A stretch of DNA of 64,000 nt from NCBI RefSeq assembly GCF_000346465.2, contig NC_034010.1:26622643-26686642 (forward strand), in the 5' to 3' direction. Within the stretch, counting starts at the first letter, position 1; the number at the start of each line of letters is the position of its first letter. A program made the position numbers and the translations under genes. A model generated the notes under the pieces. The model saw only the letters and a program-made list of their open reading frames with translations. It had not been told where the DNA came from and made no database searches. Below, piece by piece: positions 36,916 through 48,442 of this stretch. Origin of the DNA: Prunus persica. Taxonomy: Eukaryota; Streptophyta; Magnoliopsida; Rosales; Rosaceae.

Positions 36916-38470
36916 AGGAGGAAGTTTGCATGAAGGGGATGACGTGTCCGCAGGCCAGAGGAAGTGCAGGAATAGTTAGGAGCAGGCAGGAAGCATGTGG
37001 TGTCCAGCCCAGCGCCTTGGAACTCGCAAGGGCACAAGGCAGAAGAAGGCAGAAGGCAGCACCACAGCAACTAATATAAATGGAACCTGTTGGACTGTTA
37101 AAAACCATCCAAATAGGGAAAGGAAGAGGGACAATTTCTGTCTTCCGATACGATACCCTGTTGCAAAATTTACTTACCCTAATATTTTATGCAAAAGATA
37201 TTAGGTGAGCTTTTGGAAATATTGAGCAGCTTGCTTATATGTTGTCGTGTCGTGGGTGGGTCTGGTGAGCTTGTAAGCTGGGTGGGGAGCTGTTCCAATT
37301 TGAACCACAACCTTGTAGCTTTTCCCTCATATAATTTCTTAATTATGTTTTCCTTCTAATTGCATGACAATCTATCTGTACAACCTATACCACGTTCCCT
37401 GGAACATGATCTAAAACGCATCAAAACAGATTGAATAGGCCTTTCCCATAATGTATTCACACTGTTTATGAAAGATATATAAACCCTGATCTATTGGAGC
37501 GAAGCCCTCCCAGGTCTCAACCCACAAGTTAAGGAAACTTCAAACGAAAAAGAGAGCAACGTGATTGTAAATTTGTAACTCAAGTTGTTAGGAGCATTTA
37601 TCAATATGCCTGAGTCTAGATTCGATTCACATTTCCCTCAGTATTGCTTGTATAAAATAAAAAATGGCTACAACAAAAATATGCAGTCTAATGGGATATA
37701 TGGTAAGCGCATTCAAATATTCGAACCCATCAATCAACTCACAGTGTCGTCGGGTTGAGCATGTTCAATCTCGGCATTTGGGCTGATGAGTTCTAATGAG
37801 CCCAATCAAAACAAATTTAACAATCCCCGGTCATCGGTGCAACCTGCCATGGGCTACAATCCCTTCACATCTTTGCAAAGCTTGTGATCTCTGTACAAAT
37901 ATTTTCTCACAGCACCTTTTGCATAACAAAGAAAACACAACATGATTAAGTACGTGATTTACCTAATCAACTATGCAATTTGATGTCACAATTCTTTTTT
38001 CATAATTTATATATCCATAGTCTAAAGATATTCTAATTTATGAAAAAAAAGGAAATCGAACTTGATAAATGAAAAAGAATAAACCGTTCTGCTCAACTGG
38101 CCTAACCAATATATATTCTAGTGTTGGAATCAGTTTAGGCATATTCCGGCGTGAAACCCTTTTAATTAAACATGTTGTTTATTGTGTGCAGCATCGATAT
38201 GAATTGGATCCATTATGATGCCTTATTTTTTTAAACTCTCAGCACACATCACATGCAAATTCAGTTGAAAGACAAAATCCAAGACCAAAATACAAGATTC
38301 TTCCGCTAAAATTGAAGTGCCTCTAATAAGTCTCCGATCCAACGGTTCTCGTCGCACCTTACAATTTAGCACTCGCATGGACCATGGATGAAAAAATGGA
38401 ACACAAGGGAACCCGTTTATATTATAAATCAGGAAAAAGAACTATACAAAGTCAGCGCGGGTGACCTAAG

Positions 38471-38478
<8 letters not shown>

Positions 38479-38521
<43 letters not shown>
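38479..38521. repeat. (GA)n microsatellite beside the BAHD stop codon
   Basis: About 21 GA units in the 3' flank of the BAHD gene, probably within its 3' UTR. Confidence 0.95.
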
Positions 38522-38522
<1 letters not shown>

Positions 38523-38538
38523 CGTGTTCGAGTGGTCC

Positions 38539-39927
38539 TCACGAGTATAGACTCTTGACCAATATCTCGTACTTGTCAACTGCACTTGTGGGGACAGCCA
38601 CCATCACCTTCACAGATTCCCCCTGATCATCACCATCATCATCATCATCATCATCACCACCTCCCTTATTATTTTTACTACCGACTGGCAAAAACAGGCA
38701 GTACCTGTCGCTCAGTATGGGCCCCACATGCACTGGCCTCCCCATCCCAAAGTCAACCCTTTCCAATCCCAGCCTTGACCACTGCGACACGATCAGCACC
38801 CCCACCGTGTCAGGACTCGCCTTCGACTCGCTCACCGACTCCACCACCCTCCGCACGTACTCCTCCCCCACCCTCTCCTTCGCACGCTTCACCAGCCCCG
38901 CCGCGTGCCCCAGCCCCTTCTCCTCTAGATCCTTCACGCTGCTCTGCGCGCACCCCAGGACAAACGCATTGCCATAGTACCCGCCGGGTAGACTCGGCTT
39001 CACTCGGTTCCGTACGTTGACGCTGAAGAGGAGCTTCAAGATTTGGTTTGAAGCTAGGTTCAGTGCTCTGGCCCAGCTCCTCCATACGTGGGCTGAGAGA
39101 ACCTCGAACGAAGTATAGGCCGACTCGGTGCTGAGTCGACTCGTCGACAGAGCGAGTTTCTTCAGCTCGCTTAGGTATATGTTTTCGAATGTTATGGAGG
39201 TTGGGATGAGTCGTTCGTTGGAGAACCGGTTCATGAACCCGCAACGGTCGGGGACCTTGTTGAACTCGGGGTGACTCGCCGCGTTAGGAATTCGATGACG
39301 TGGCATTACTTGATTTACGGGTTGTGGGTCCAGCAGGTGGCGATCCCATACAGGATTGGGTTTGAACTCGTTCGCGAACCCGGGTTTGCCAGCTGCCAAC
39401 TCGGCGAACGAGTTGAGGAACTCGGCGCTGCCGATCCCGTCACAGAGGCAGTGGTTGAATCCCACGCCGAGCGCCGCGGCTCCGTCCTTGAGCCACGTCA
39501 GCTGGACGACGAGCGGAGGGGCACCCTTGAGAACGTCGGCCACTTGGAGCGACAGTAGCTTCCTCCATTGCGCCACGTATCGCGGGGCCCGCTCGAAGTC
39601 GGAGAGCGTGGCGCGGTCGGACACGGCCTCGATGAACACGGCGCCCTGTGCTCGACAGACAACCTCGAGGCTTGAGCCGTCGGCTTTGGGCCGAACCCGA
39701 CCGGCCAGCGGATAGTACGGGACAAGGGCCTTGGCCAGTGCGGACTTGACACGGGACGTGGTGGCTTCCTGATTGAGGACCGGTCGAGGGGCGTAGACCA
39801 AGAGGTACTCAATGGTGAATCGAAGGAAGAGTTGCGAGTCAATGGATGAGAGGTTGAGGACGCAAGTTGGGGTGGGCTCGGAGGGCGCAACGACGACAGC
39901 CTCTTTCACACGCACAGAACCTGCCAT
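38539..39927 (-). CDS. BAHD acyltransferase (HXXXD type)
   Basis: Single exon, 462 residues. BAHD enzymes transfer acyl groups from CoA thioesters to alcohols or amines in the cytosol. The catalytic HCLCD (His159, Asp163) is intact. The structural DFGWG motif is present as DFGMG (392-396), so its Trp is replaced by Met. Near the C-terminus at 425-434 there is a run of Asp broken by one Gly, encoded by a CAT/ATC-type repeat (about 38624-38656 on the plus strand). It is not part of the fold and probably sits in a surface loop. The substrate cannot be read from sequence. The gene matches the position of At2g40230, an uncharacterised HXXXD acyltransferase next to ABI4. Confidence 0.92.
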   Translation of the reverse strand: MAGSVRVKEAVVVAPSEPTPTCVLNLSSIDSQLFLRFTIEYLLVYAPRPVLNQEATTSRVKSALAKALVPYYPLAGRVRPKADGSSLEVVCRAQGAVFIEAVSDRATLSDFERAPRYVAQWRKLLSLQVADVLKGAPPLVVQLTWLKDGAAALGVGFNHCLCDGIGSAEFLNSFAELAAGKPGFANEFKPNPVWDRHLLDPQPVNQVMPRHRIPNAASHPEFNKVPDRCGFMNRFSNERLIPTSITFENIYLSELKKLALSTSRLSTESAYTSFEVLSAHVWRSWARALNLASNQILKLLFSVNVRNRVKPSLPGGYYGNAFVLGCAQSSVKDLEEKGLGHAAGLVKRAKERVGEEYVRRVVESVSESKASPDTVGVLIVSQWSRLGLERVDFGMGRPVHVGPILSDRYCLFLPVGSKNNKGGGDDDDDDDGDDQGESVKVMVAVPTSAVDKYEILVKSLYS

Positions 39928-41978
39928 GAGTGATTTGTTTTATCTTCTTCTGTGCTTAGTTTGAGTGGTTTTTGGTAATGTGGTGGATAAGGAGGAGGAG
40001 GAGGAGGAGGGGATTTTGGGTTTTGTTTTTGGTGTGATTTTCTTGGTTTAGAAGAGACAGACAGGAAGGAATATATGGTGAAGGGTTTGAGGTGAAGCAA
40101 GTGACATGGGCAATGTGTTATGTTTTGCTGGTTTGTTTACTGTGAAAGATTTTTGCCAAGATTCTCCGGGTATCGCTTTATGGAGAAAATGAATATCAAA
40201 ACAAAAAAATATTGACAACTTGGTCTCCTCGAGGAAAAGAAACTTTTGTTGTAACGGGATAACATTGTTTTATTATCCCATGTCAATAAGACAATGAAAG
40301 GTTGAAAAGTCATCTCACGTGTCGTTGTGTTATTAGTTAAAAATAACAAGTGGATTATTAGTTGAAAATAACAAATAGGATTATACTCATTGTATGAAAG
40401 TTTCTCTCCTGTCTCGAGACTGATAGCGCTCTCTCGGCTGTTGTTAATTATTGGTTCTGGTTTTATAAATTATGTGCACGTTTAATTTGGACATGTAATA
40501 ATAATCTGCGTAATTTCATTTATTTATAATTATGATATAGTTTAATGGGGAGGAGCAGTGCAACTGTGCAAGTGCAGGGGGAACTGAGGGACGTGGAGAG
40601 TGATAGCTGTCAATTTCATGTCTGGGGTATCTTATGCAAAAAGATATTGATACAATCATACCAATATTACGTAAAACCTGCTTCTTTGTGTTCTCTTGTG
40701 TGCTTGTGCTCTTGTGTGCTTGTGTGCTTGTGTGGTGGTGGGATTGGGATATGAAGGAAGGAAGACGAAAACCGGGCTTTTTCTTTTGGCTTTTGGCTTT
40801 TGGGGTGGGTGGGGTCTGTAAATAATTTTACGATTATTTTGTGTCTCTGTTATTAATCTAAGGAGGACATTGATTCCTGCAGACCAAAAAAAAATTGTAT
40901 ATAATTATATGGATGATTTGGAACGGCATTTTAGGAAGATCCACTGTCACTGTGCCACACATCTCATCACCTTGAAAAATAAACAAAAATCTAAAACGCA
41001 TGTGAAAGAAAAAACACTTCCCATCTCTCCTCCCTGTTCACTCGTGTCAAAATACAAGTCTAGTCTTAAAGTTGTTTTTTTTTTTCAATCTAAATTTACT
41101 GCAGCGAAGTGCAGTGCAGCATAGCTGAATTAGTAGTAATAATTTCCGGTTCTTAATCTTATTATATTGTATAGGCAGGCAGGTATCTATCATTTCGTTC
41201 CTCAAACTCTTCGAAATATTTTTGCCTTTCCTGGGGGGGTGGTTCTGAAGTGCTTCAGTTGTTTATAAAAAAGAAAGCCATGTCAATTTAATATTATACA
41301 AACTTAGCCATGTACTATTGAATGTTAAGTAAACAGTATTTTAGGAACATATATATTAAGTAGCAAGTGGTGGAGATTTATTGTGCCTCCCACAAAGTTT
41401 AGTTATCAGCATGGACGGAATCATGATTTCAAAATGAAGTAGGTTAAATTTAACTTATGTGTTAATAAGATAGAAAATTCAATGATATAAGTGAATTTCA
41501 TTGATAACAAAAAAAACCCAAAATATATTTGATCTCTTAGGTTTTTTAATTTGACCCGACACTATAAAAGTAAAACAACATGTCAGCAACTAATTAATTT
41601 ATCAAATCTCACTAATTAATAATTCATTATTTATACAATACAAACAAGAACACCAAAATCATTGTTTTCCCTATTTCATGACAATAAAAGTCTTTGACTG
41701 CTTTTCTCATATAGGAACTCTATGACAAAATGTAATGGAAGTTGTAATTCTTTAAGCTATATATAGCATGAAGAAAAAGAAAGCTACTGATATGAATGGT
41801 TTTCCGAAAAATCTAAAAATAGTTGGTCACGTGTTTAACAACTCAATAATGATTTTCTTAGTACCAGATAATTACAACCATCTTAAATTTCCAATTGACT
41901 AAATATTGACTTTTGAAGCTGCAACAGGTCTTCATTATTAATTCTTCCTTTAAAAGAGGCTTGGTGAGTGCCAACAGA

Positions 41979-42723
41979 AGGAAGTTAAGATTCAACCCTA
42001 AAACCAATTAGGAATAGGGGGAATAGCCCAACTCCTTATAAGCCTTTGCAATGTTTTCTAACTTTCTAATGTGGAGTTTTTTTTACCTTCACATTCTCAC
42101 ACGCCTTCGTACGTGTGGCGAATTTTCAAGCCTAACATGTAGACAACACAAATTAGGTGACGTGGAGCACATGTGGCTATTGAGCCCAACTCCTTATAAA
42201 CCCAGGGTTGTTCACTTAACATTTCAATGTGGAACAAATACTCTCAACACGCCCCAGCACATGTGGTGAACTTTCAAACATAACACGTGGACAACACACA
42301 TTGGGTGACGTGTGAGCACGTGTGGCCGTTGGGCCCCACACATGAAGCCTTGCTCTGATACCATGAAGGAAGTTGAGGTTCCACTCCAAAACTAATTGGC
42401 AATGGGGGGGAGTAGCCCAACTCCTTATAAGCCATTGCAAGGTTTTCTAACTTTCCAATGTGTGATTTTGTTTACCTTCACATTCTCACACGTCCCCGCA
42501 CATGTGGCAAATTTTCAAGCCTAGCAAGTGAACAACACATAATGGGTGACGTGGAGCACGTGTGGCCGTTGGGCTTTCACACGTGGACTAACCTACTCTG
42601 ATACCATAAAGAAAGTTGATGTTCCACTCTAAAACCAATTGGCAATTGGGAACGTAGCCCAACTCCTTATAAACCTAGGCTAGGTCCCTTAACATTTCAA
42701 TGTGGGACAAATACTCTAAACAA
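41979..42723 (+). repeat. Tandem array of degenerate LTR/TRIM-like units
   Basis: Recurring phrases in fixed order: GGAAGTTGAGGTTCCACTC, then AGCCCAACTCCTTATAA, CATTTCAATGTGG or TTTCCAATGTG, CACATGTGG, and GTGACGTGGAGCACGTGTGG. Full or partial units begin near 41979, 42186, 42353 and 42598. The phrase CTCTGATACCAT introduces the last two. The pattern suggests remains of a short LTR element reiterated in tandem. No coding domain and no clear LTR ends were seen, so the class is inference. Confidence 0.6.
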
Positions 42724-42724
42724 C

Positions 42725-42920
42725 GAGGGTTGGTTGAGTTGGTAAAGATTGTTCTCTTTATTATACCTAGGTTCAAATCCTGCTGTCGACAATCCCTCTT
42801 GTTAGGTAATCTGTAAAAACAAAAAAAGGGCTAAGACCCCCTCTGCAAATCCTTAAAGAGGCATTGGTATACTCTGACCTTTGAATAGGGTAGGCTCCCC
42901 TCCCCTTAAACTTTTGACCA
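42725..42920 (+). mobile_element. tRNA-derived SINE relative, no visible target duplication
   Basis: Starts GGTTGGTTGAGTTGGTAAAG (A-box) with a good B-box GGTTCAAATCC about 45 bases on. It then aligns throughout with the 36675-36898 element, including GGTAATCTGTAAAA and TATACTCTG. No poly(A) tail and no clean target duplication are visible. It abuts the tandem array directly, so it may have moved with it. Confidence 0.7.
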
Positions 42921-45240
42921 AAACAAAAGGGGCATGGTGAGTTGTCCTGCGCCAACAGATTTAACCGCACACAGATTTTCTTTTCTTATTTAATAATTTG
43001 GTTCAGTTAGACATATTTGGAGAAGAAAGGATCACGGACAAGGGAAACAAAGTAAAACCAAAAACTTTCAGACCCAAAAAAAAAAAAAATCTCTTGAGAA
43101 GCCAAACCAAGCTCAGTGGCTAGAATCTTAATGGATGCCGGCTCTTAATCAGATTCAAATATGCTTTTGTTGAGAATTTAGTTTGTAAATAAGTATTAAT
43201 TGTCCTAGAGATTGTGGCAGGCAGGTTTATAATTAAAGAAAAGAGTTTCGTATCCCAATCTACATAGGCAGGCAGGCTTACTTTAAAAAGGACGTCCTCC
43301 ACTGTGTGTGAACCTTAAAGATAGTGCCTTCAGCTTCAGGCTTTCTTTTTGTAAATTCCTCCCTTAGATATGGACTACATATTGCATAAAGTTGATGAAG
43401 TCAGCTAGCTCTGTAGATTTGGTATTGATGCCTATGAATCTCTCTGTTTGGGTGCCTTTGTCTTCCTCGATTGTCTCTTCCTTTTTGGTTTTAAATCTTC
43501 CTGCAGAATATTTACTTACTTGGATATGCACATAAAGTTGATGACAGAAAGTTGAGTCCCTCTCTCGGAATCTTAATCGCTCTTGCAATTAAAACCCATC
43601 ACAGATATTGAGATATGATTCGTTAATGGTACGTACTGATGATCCAGGTGCATCTTGCATGGATGTCATAGTTTTTATTCTCTTCTATGCACTAGGTTTT
43701 TAATTGTGAAGCTGTCTCGTCCTAATTTTATTCTTCATCTTTTTTCTTAATTAACCGTCGAGAAGAGATTCGATATCAGAAATATCTTTCAATATTGAGA
43801 AGAAAAATACTAATACGATAAAGTTAAAGTGAAGTTGCCATAGAAATTTTGTTTTAATTATTGTTTTTATAATAAGAATTGGACTTAATTCCTAAACCTT
43901 CTTGACTAATTCTCCTTGTTTCACTCCAATTCCACTTAAGGCGCGATCAAACATGCATGACTTAACATTACACCAATAAAGTAATTAATTTGGGCAATGT
44001 TACGTTACTGGGTACATATACATGATTAGGTGGCTTGAGACGTCCATGAAAAGTCATGTATATAAAAATTAGAAGTTCATAGCCTAGGGGACTAAGGAGA
44101 GGTAACGTACACCTATTTTATTAATGATTTGGATTCCATATCTTCAAGTTTGCTTATAAACAGATGGGATGGTCGGATCTGGATGTTTAAACAAATCCTT
44201 AATATCTGTTTCCCGATTTCTTTAGCAAACCTATCTCATTAGAAAATCTTGGAAACCCATCTAGCCATGTGGTCCATTTCATCTTTGTCCAACCAAGGCA
44301 TGCAATATTATTCTCGAGTCTCAAATAATGTGATTGCCATGCTCATTGTTTAAGAGTTGTATTATTGTTCGAGGCTTCCCTTTGACTTTATTAATTTTGA
44401 TGTCCTATGCATATATAAATGTGTCTCCAAATCTTTGATTCAAACGGAAAAAAACGAAAGGATCCATTACTATTGTGGTTTGAGACTTGAGAATAATACC
44501 AACCCTCCTAATAAGAAAAATTCTCAAACAAAAAAAAACTAATATAATTAAACATCAAAATTAGTCCCATCCCTCACCATGTTCTGTGTGACCCTTGAAG
44601 AATCATAAGCGCACTAAATCTATCTATTATAATTTTATATGCGGGTCTGAGATCTTGCCTACAAAAAAGAAAAGAAAGGATATGGATAGGTTTATAAAAA
44701 CTTGTTGGCATGAAATGAAACCCATAATTGTTTTGAATTATGATTCAAAAGTATTAGCTAAACGTATTTCATAAAAGTATATATAATTTGTTGAAATTAC
44801 AAAAGTAATAGCAAGCACGTAGAAACAAAACACTTCGTGTAGATTTTGATTAAGACGACACATATTCATATCAACAACGTGTACGTTGCAGCTCATACTG
44901 GGACAAATTTATCCGATCGTAAGAAAACAAAAAGGAAAAGATTTGCGGTGTCGGGTCAGCTGTAAAATTGTTAGGTAGCTCGGGGGGTATCTACAACAAC
45001 AACTACAATACAAGGAAGTCATTGATGTATGTAGAAGAAGTCATATGGATCCAAGTGCTCGATATGATCACATGACATTACCATTTACCAGAGAGATGCC
45101 ATGGTCAAATCAAGACTTTGATCTGCCCTGTTAACTTCTTCTTGAAAGATGCTCTGTGAGTCCGTGCGTTTTCTCAAAGAGAGAGAGAGAATGATAGAGA
45201 GAGAAGGGTACGAATATTTTTCATTGGTAATGTTTAGTGA

Positions 45241-45471
45241 TTGTTTGGTATTCAACTTGAATCCAACTTTTTTAACTCAAAAACAGAATTTGAGTCCAAA
45301 ACAAAAACCTATTTGGTAACCCTATTTTTAAAAACTCAAACTCAAGAACAACTTAAAAGCATCCCAATTATTAAAAACAAAATTATTATTTTTTTCAATT
45401 TTTTTCTAACAATCCACAAGTTCTCAAATTTTTAAGATTTGAAAACAAGTTTCAAGTTGCATACCAAACAA
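45241..45471. mobile_element. MITE-like inverted-repeat element
   Basis: 21-base inverted ends match at 20 of 21 positions (TTGTTTGGTAT at the left, ATACCAAACAA at the right). They enclose 231 AT-rich bases without coding sequence. Flanking target duplications were not found, so superfamily and exact borders are open. Confidence 0.45.
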
Positions 45472-45610
45472 GTTCTTGAATCTTAAAAATAGATTTAAGA
45501 ACTCCTTGTTTTTAAGAAAAATAAAAAAATTTGAGTTCCCTATTTGAATAGGATACCAAATGCTTCCTTAGTTGTTTGAAATGGGAATGTGGAAGAGAAT
45601 GAATGAAAAT

Positions 45611-45848
45611 TAGATCAGGTACTTCTTTAATTAGCACAATTCCTCTATTTGAATTAATGTTGTAGGTATAGTTCTTCATTTGAAGAAATATGACTATAAT
45701 GAGCACAAAATCACCTCTGCATTAAGCTAGGACCAGCTACTTATTTAATTAACACAATTCCTCGATTTGAATTAATGTGGTAGGTAGGTTCTTCGTTTGA
45801 AGAAATATGACTATAATGAGGACAAAATCACCTCCGCATTAAGCTAGG
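45611..45848. repeat. Tandem duplication of a 117-121 base unit
   Basis: Two adjacent copies (about 45611-45727 and 45728-45848) share AATTCCTC.ATTTGAATTAATG, GAAGAAATATGACTATAATG and GCATTAAGCTAGGA. A few percent of positions differ, so the duplication is not very recent. Confidence 0.75.
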
Positions 45849-45926
45849 ATCAGATGCAGTTGATGATCATCAAGATTCTGCTTCAACATTCTTTAACCAA
45901 AAAAAGAAAAAGAATAAAGAAGATAA

Positions 45927-46290
45927 TTAGAAGTACCCGACACTAATATTCTTATGAACTACAAGGAACTCATATAAATCTATGAGTCTTTCAGGGAATA
46001 ATGAAGTGAGTGCTTCTTCTACTTCATGTGTTTCCTACAAAAATAAAATTTAATATACTTATCTAAATTAATATATATATTTGTATAAAGAAATTTAGAC
46101 GGTAATTAGTGTGATGCATACCAAAGGGTTTAGCTTGTTCTTGGTCAAATGTTCATCGAGATAATGTACAATGCTGTTTGAGTAAGTAAGCACCCCCACG
46201 ACATTATCTTCATAACTATCTTTATCTTCATGCTCATAAACGGAATTAAAAGCTTTATTGTACTTGGAATTTTGAATGGATTTTTTGATG
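45927..46290 (-). CDS. Putative two-exon coding fragment of unknown family
   Basis: On the minus strand, 46290-46122 stays open for 56 codons (after IKKSIQNSKYNKAFNSVYEH it continues to LTKNKLNPL) and ends at a consensus donor (TTG|GTATGC). The next open stretch, 46034-45927, follows a strong acceptor (ATTTTTGTAG). It continues in the same phase for 35 codons (ETHEVEEALTSLFPERLIDL...) to a TAA. The upstream end also abuts an acceptor-like TTAATTAG, but no further exon was found. I do not recognise the protein. It could be the 3' end of a decayed or captured gene. The low-complexity surroundings and lack of a start codon argue against an intact gene. Confidence 0.35.
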
Positions 46291-47234
46291 CTAATTAAAA
46301 AGGAAATAAATTATTCTAAGAACAATAGAATTAAAAAGGTCGGGGAGGGTCGGTCAGAATGAAACTTTGATTAAAATCCCAAATCAGGATTGGAAACTGA
46401 CGGAATAAGATAAAAATGTGGTAAGCCTAGCATTACCCTATAGAAAATCACCGGAAAACAATTTATACGCAACAATAATTAAGTAATCTTAGATGCTTTT
46501 ACATATGAGAATTGGGGTTTAAAAAATCCGAGTCTACAATCACTGGCGGACCAGAAATTTTTTAGCGGAAGTGCAATATTGACTAAGTGTGAAAAATGAT
46601 TTTTCGGAATAATTATTTTCTCAAGATAATTTTTGGCGGCTTTTATTCCTTTCACATAAAATAAGAAAACTTGATTTTATGGGATTTTAGTATGAAATAT
46701 ATATTGACTTAATGAGCCATCATTTTTAGCCTAAATCGTATTTTGCACTAAAATCAATTTTTCATATTTTGATTTGGTGGGAATTTGATTTTCTAGTATT
46801 TTTATTTGAATCCAAATGAAGGGTACTTTCATATTTACATTGTAAACTTAAGTAAATATCTTTGTCTTTTTACTTAAATGTTGAAAATAATTATGTACAC
46901 TAATTGAGCAAATGAGCAATTTAAAATACCTACAATAATTTTTTCAACGAGCATGCACCTTCTTGTGCCTTAATACATCCGCCACTGTTCTCATTTTATA
47001 TATGCCGACTCTCACAACTGTTCTTGAGCTAGTCTATAGTTTCAACTTTTCCTTTTTAAGACAGTGAGAGATACCAGGAGGCTCAAGAAGAATAGTAAAA
47101 GTGAAAAGGGAAAGTCAGCAAAATAGGTCAAACTAGGTCCCTACGGGAACAAAGATGATGAGGCATATCTGATACATCCCTGTTAGAAAAAGGCATAAAG
47201 TTGAAAGCCAAACTTAGACCCAGATAAGAACGCC

Positions 47235-47237
<3 letters not shown>

Positions 47238-47285
<48 letters not shown>
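47238..47285. repeat. (GA)n microsatellite
   Basis: About 24 GA units in intergenic DNA about 1.2 kb upstream of the PPR gene. Confidence 0.95.
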
Positions 47286-47287
<2 letters not shown>

Positions 47288-48442
47288 AAAATCCTACTCT
47301 TTTTTCTTCTTTTCTTTTGGCTTCAATGGATATGCATGCTTTCCATACGCATGCATTGATGTCGTTGATCTTATTATTCTTTTTTTTTCATAGGCCCTGG
47401 CCGCCAGGCCTATTGTCTGTCTCCCTTTTGTCCAGCTGGTTTGTGATATAATCCATCACGTCTTTTCACAAAAGCCAGACCAAGACAAGCTTGCTTGAAG
47501 GCCATTTTAATTAGCTTATCCTGAGATTCTTAGGGGTTCGTGGTGTGATGTGGAAATTTTTGGTTTTGATTGATCAGCCTGTGATCAAGGGCACCTCAAT
47601 ACAAGGAAAAATTCTATATCTCGCTGGTCATGTCACCTATCACATGATGAGGAGGGAAATAGGAGGAGAGAACATTGACATCGGGGCAAGAAAGTCTCTC
47701 TCCAAGAATGCGAGTCACGACCATAATGTATTGAACAAGTTGTTTGTTACCTTTGAAATGTCTGTTGTTGGGTCGCCATCCTCATAAATTAGTCCGCATT
47801 ATAGACGGCAAAATATTTGTCCATAGCTGAACTTATAGTCATAATAGTGTTTTGAGGGACACGTAAAGTCGGTGCCCTGGTTCATATGTTAGAGGTGGAC
47901 TTTGGTTTTGGTATGAAAAATTGTTTAAATAAAATTGAAATTCACTGATCAATCACCATGGCATTGAACAAATTTCAACCACAAGAGTTTTTTTAATTAC
48001 TTTTCTGATTATGTTCGTATAAATATATATTTTTAAAATATATAATTCTAATGAATTATTTTTACATATATAGCGAATTATAATTTATGTGTGAGGAAGA
48101 ATGACTTCTTACATGTAAGGAGTCAAATAGTTTCGTTCGGTGCATGCATAATGCATTGCTAGAAACAAGCTTTTTTTGGTTAGAGAAATACTCTTTTCTT
48201 TTGTTGCATGGGGCCTCAAGGCCCAAAAAACAAACTACAACAAGCATTACTTCGCACATAAAGATCCATTTTTTATTTTTATACAAATGGAAAATAGCCC
48301 TGCCCAATTAAGCCCAAGATTTTCAAACCAAAACCCCCTAGCCATTACTCAATTGGGGGGGTCTTGATCAAGACTACGAGCTTCTGCTTCTTCTATTCAG
48401 CAACCTTAAACCCTAAACCCTCGGAGTCAGAGCCAGCAAACC

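Larger units (their letters stand above)
34995..38538. other. Intergenic: ABI4 promoter to the 3' end of the BAHD gene
   Basis: The first kilobase is the ABI4 promoter. It has a (GA)n tract at 35286-35323 and a CACCG-type core read on the minus strand at about 35202-35206. Such a core is a possible ABI4 self-binding site, but a 5-base match is weak. A SINE lies at 36675-36898. The rest is AT-rich. A (GA)n tract at 38479-38521 ends 18 bases past the BAHD stop. Confidence 0.5.
39928..48442. other. 8.5-kb gene-poor spacer
   Basis: The first part is the BAHD promoter. Further on lie a tandem array (about 41979-42723), a SINE relative (42725-42920), a MITE-like inverted repeat (45241-45471), a 120-bp tandem duplication (45611-45848), a coding-like two-exon stretch (45927-46290) and a (GA)n tract (47238-47285). 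Bases 43000-45200 and 46300-47200 show nothing I can name. Confidence 0.5.

Noticed and set aside
37560..37660. Possible third SINE (ATTCGATTC near 37619)
   Set aside because: Only a loose B-box. The A-box is poor and no target duplication was found.
38586..39020. Long plus-strand open frame within the BAHD gene
   Set aside because: His/Pro/Ser-rich antisense shadow of the BAHD coding sequence; no family pattern.
47545..47787. 80-codon plus-strand open frame upstream of the PPR gene
   Set aside because: No recognisable domain and no leader or promoter features; probably chance.
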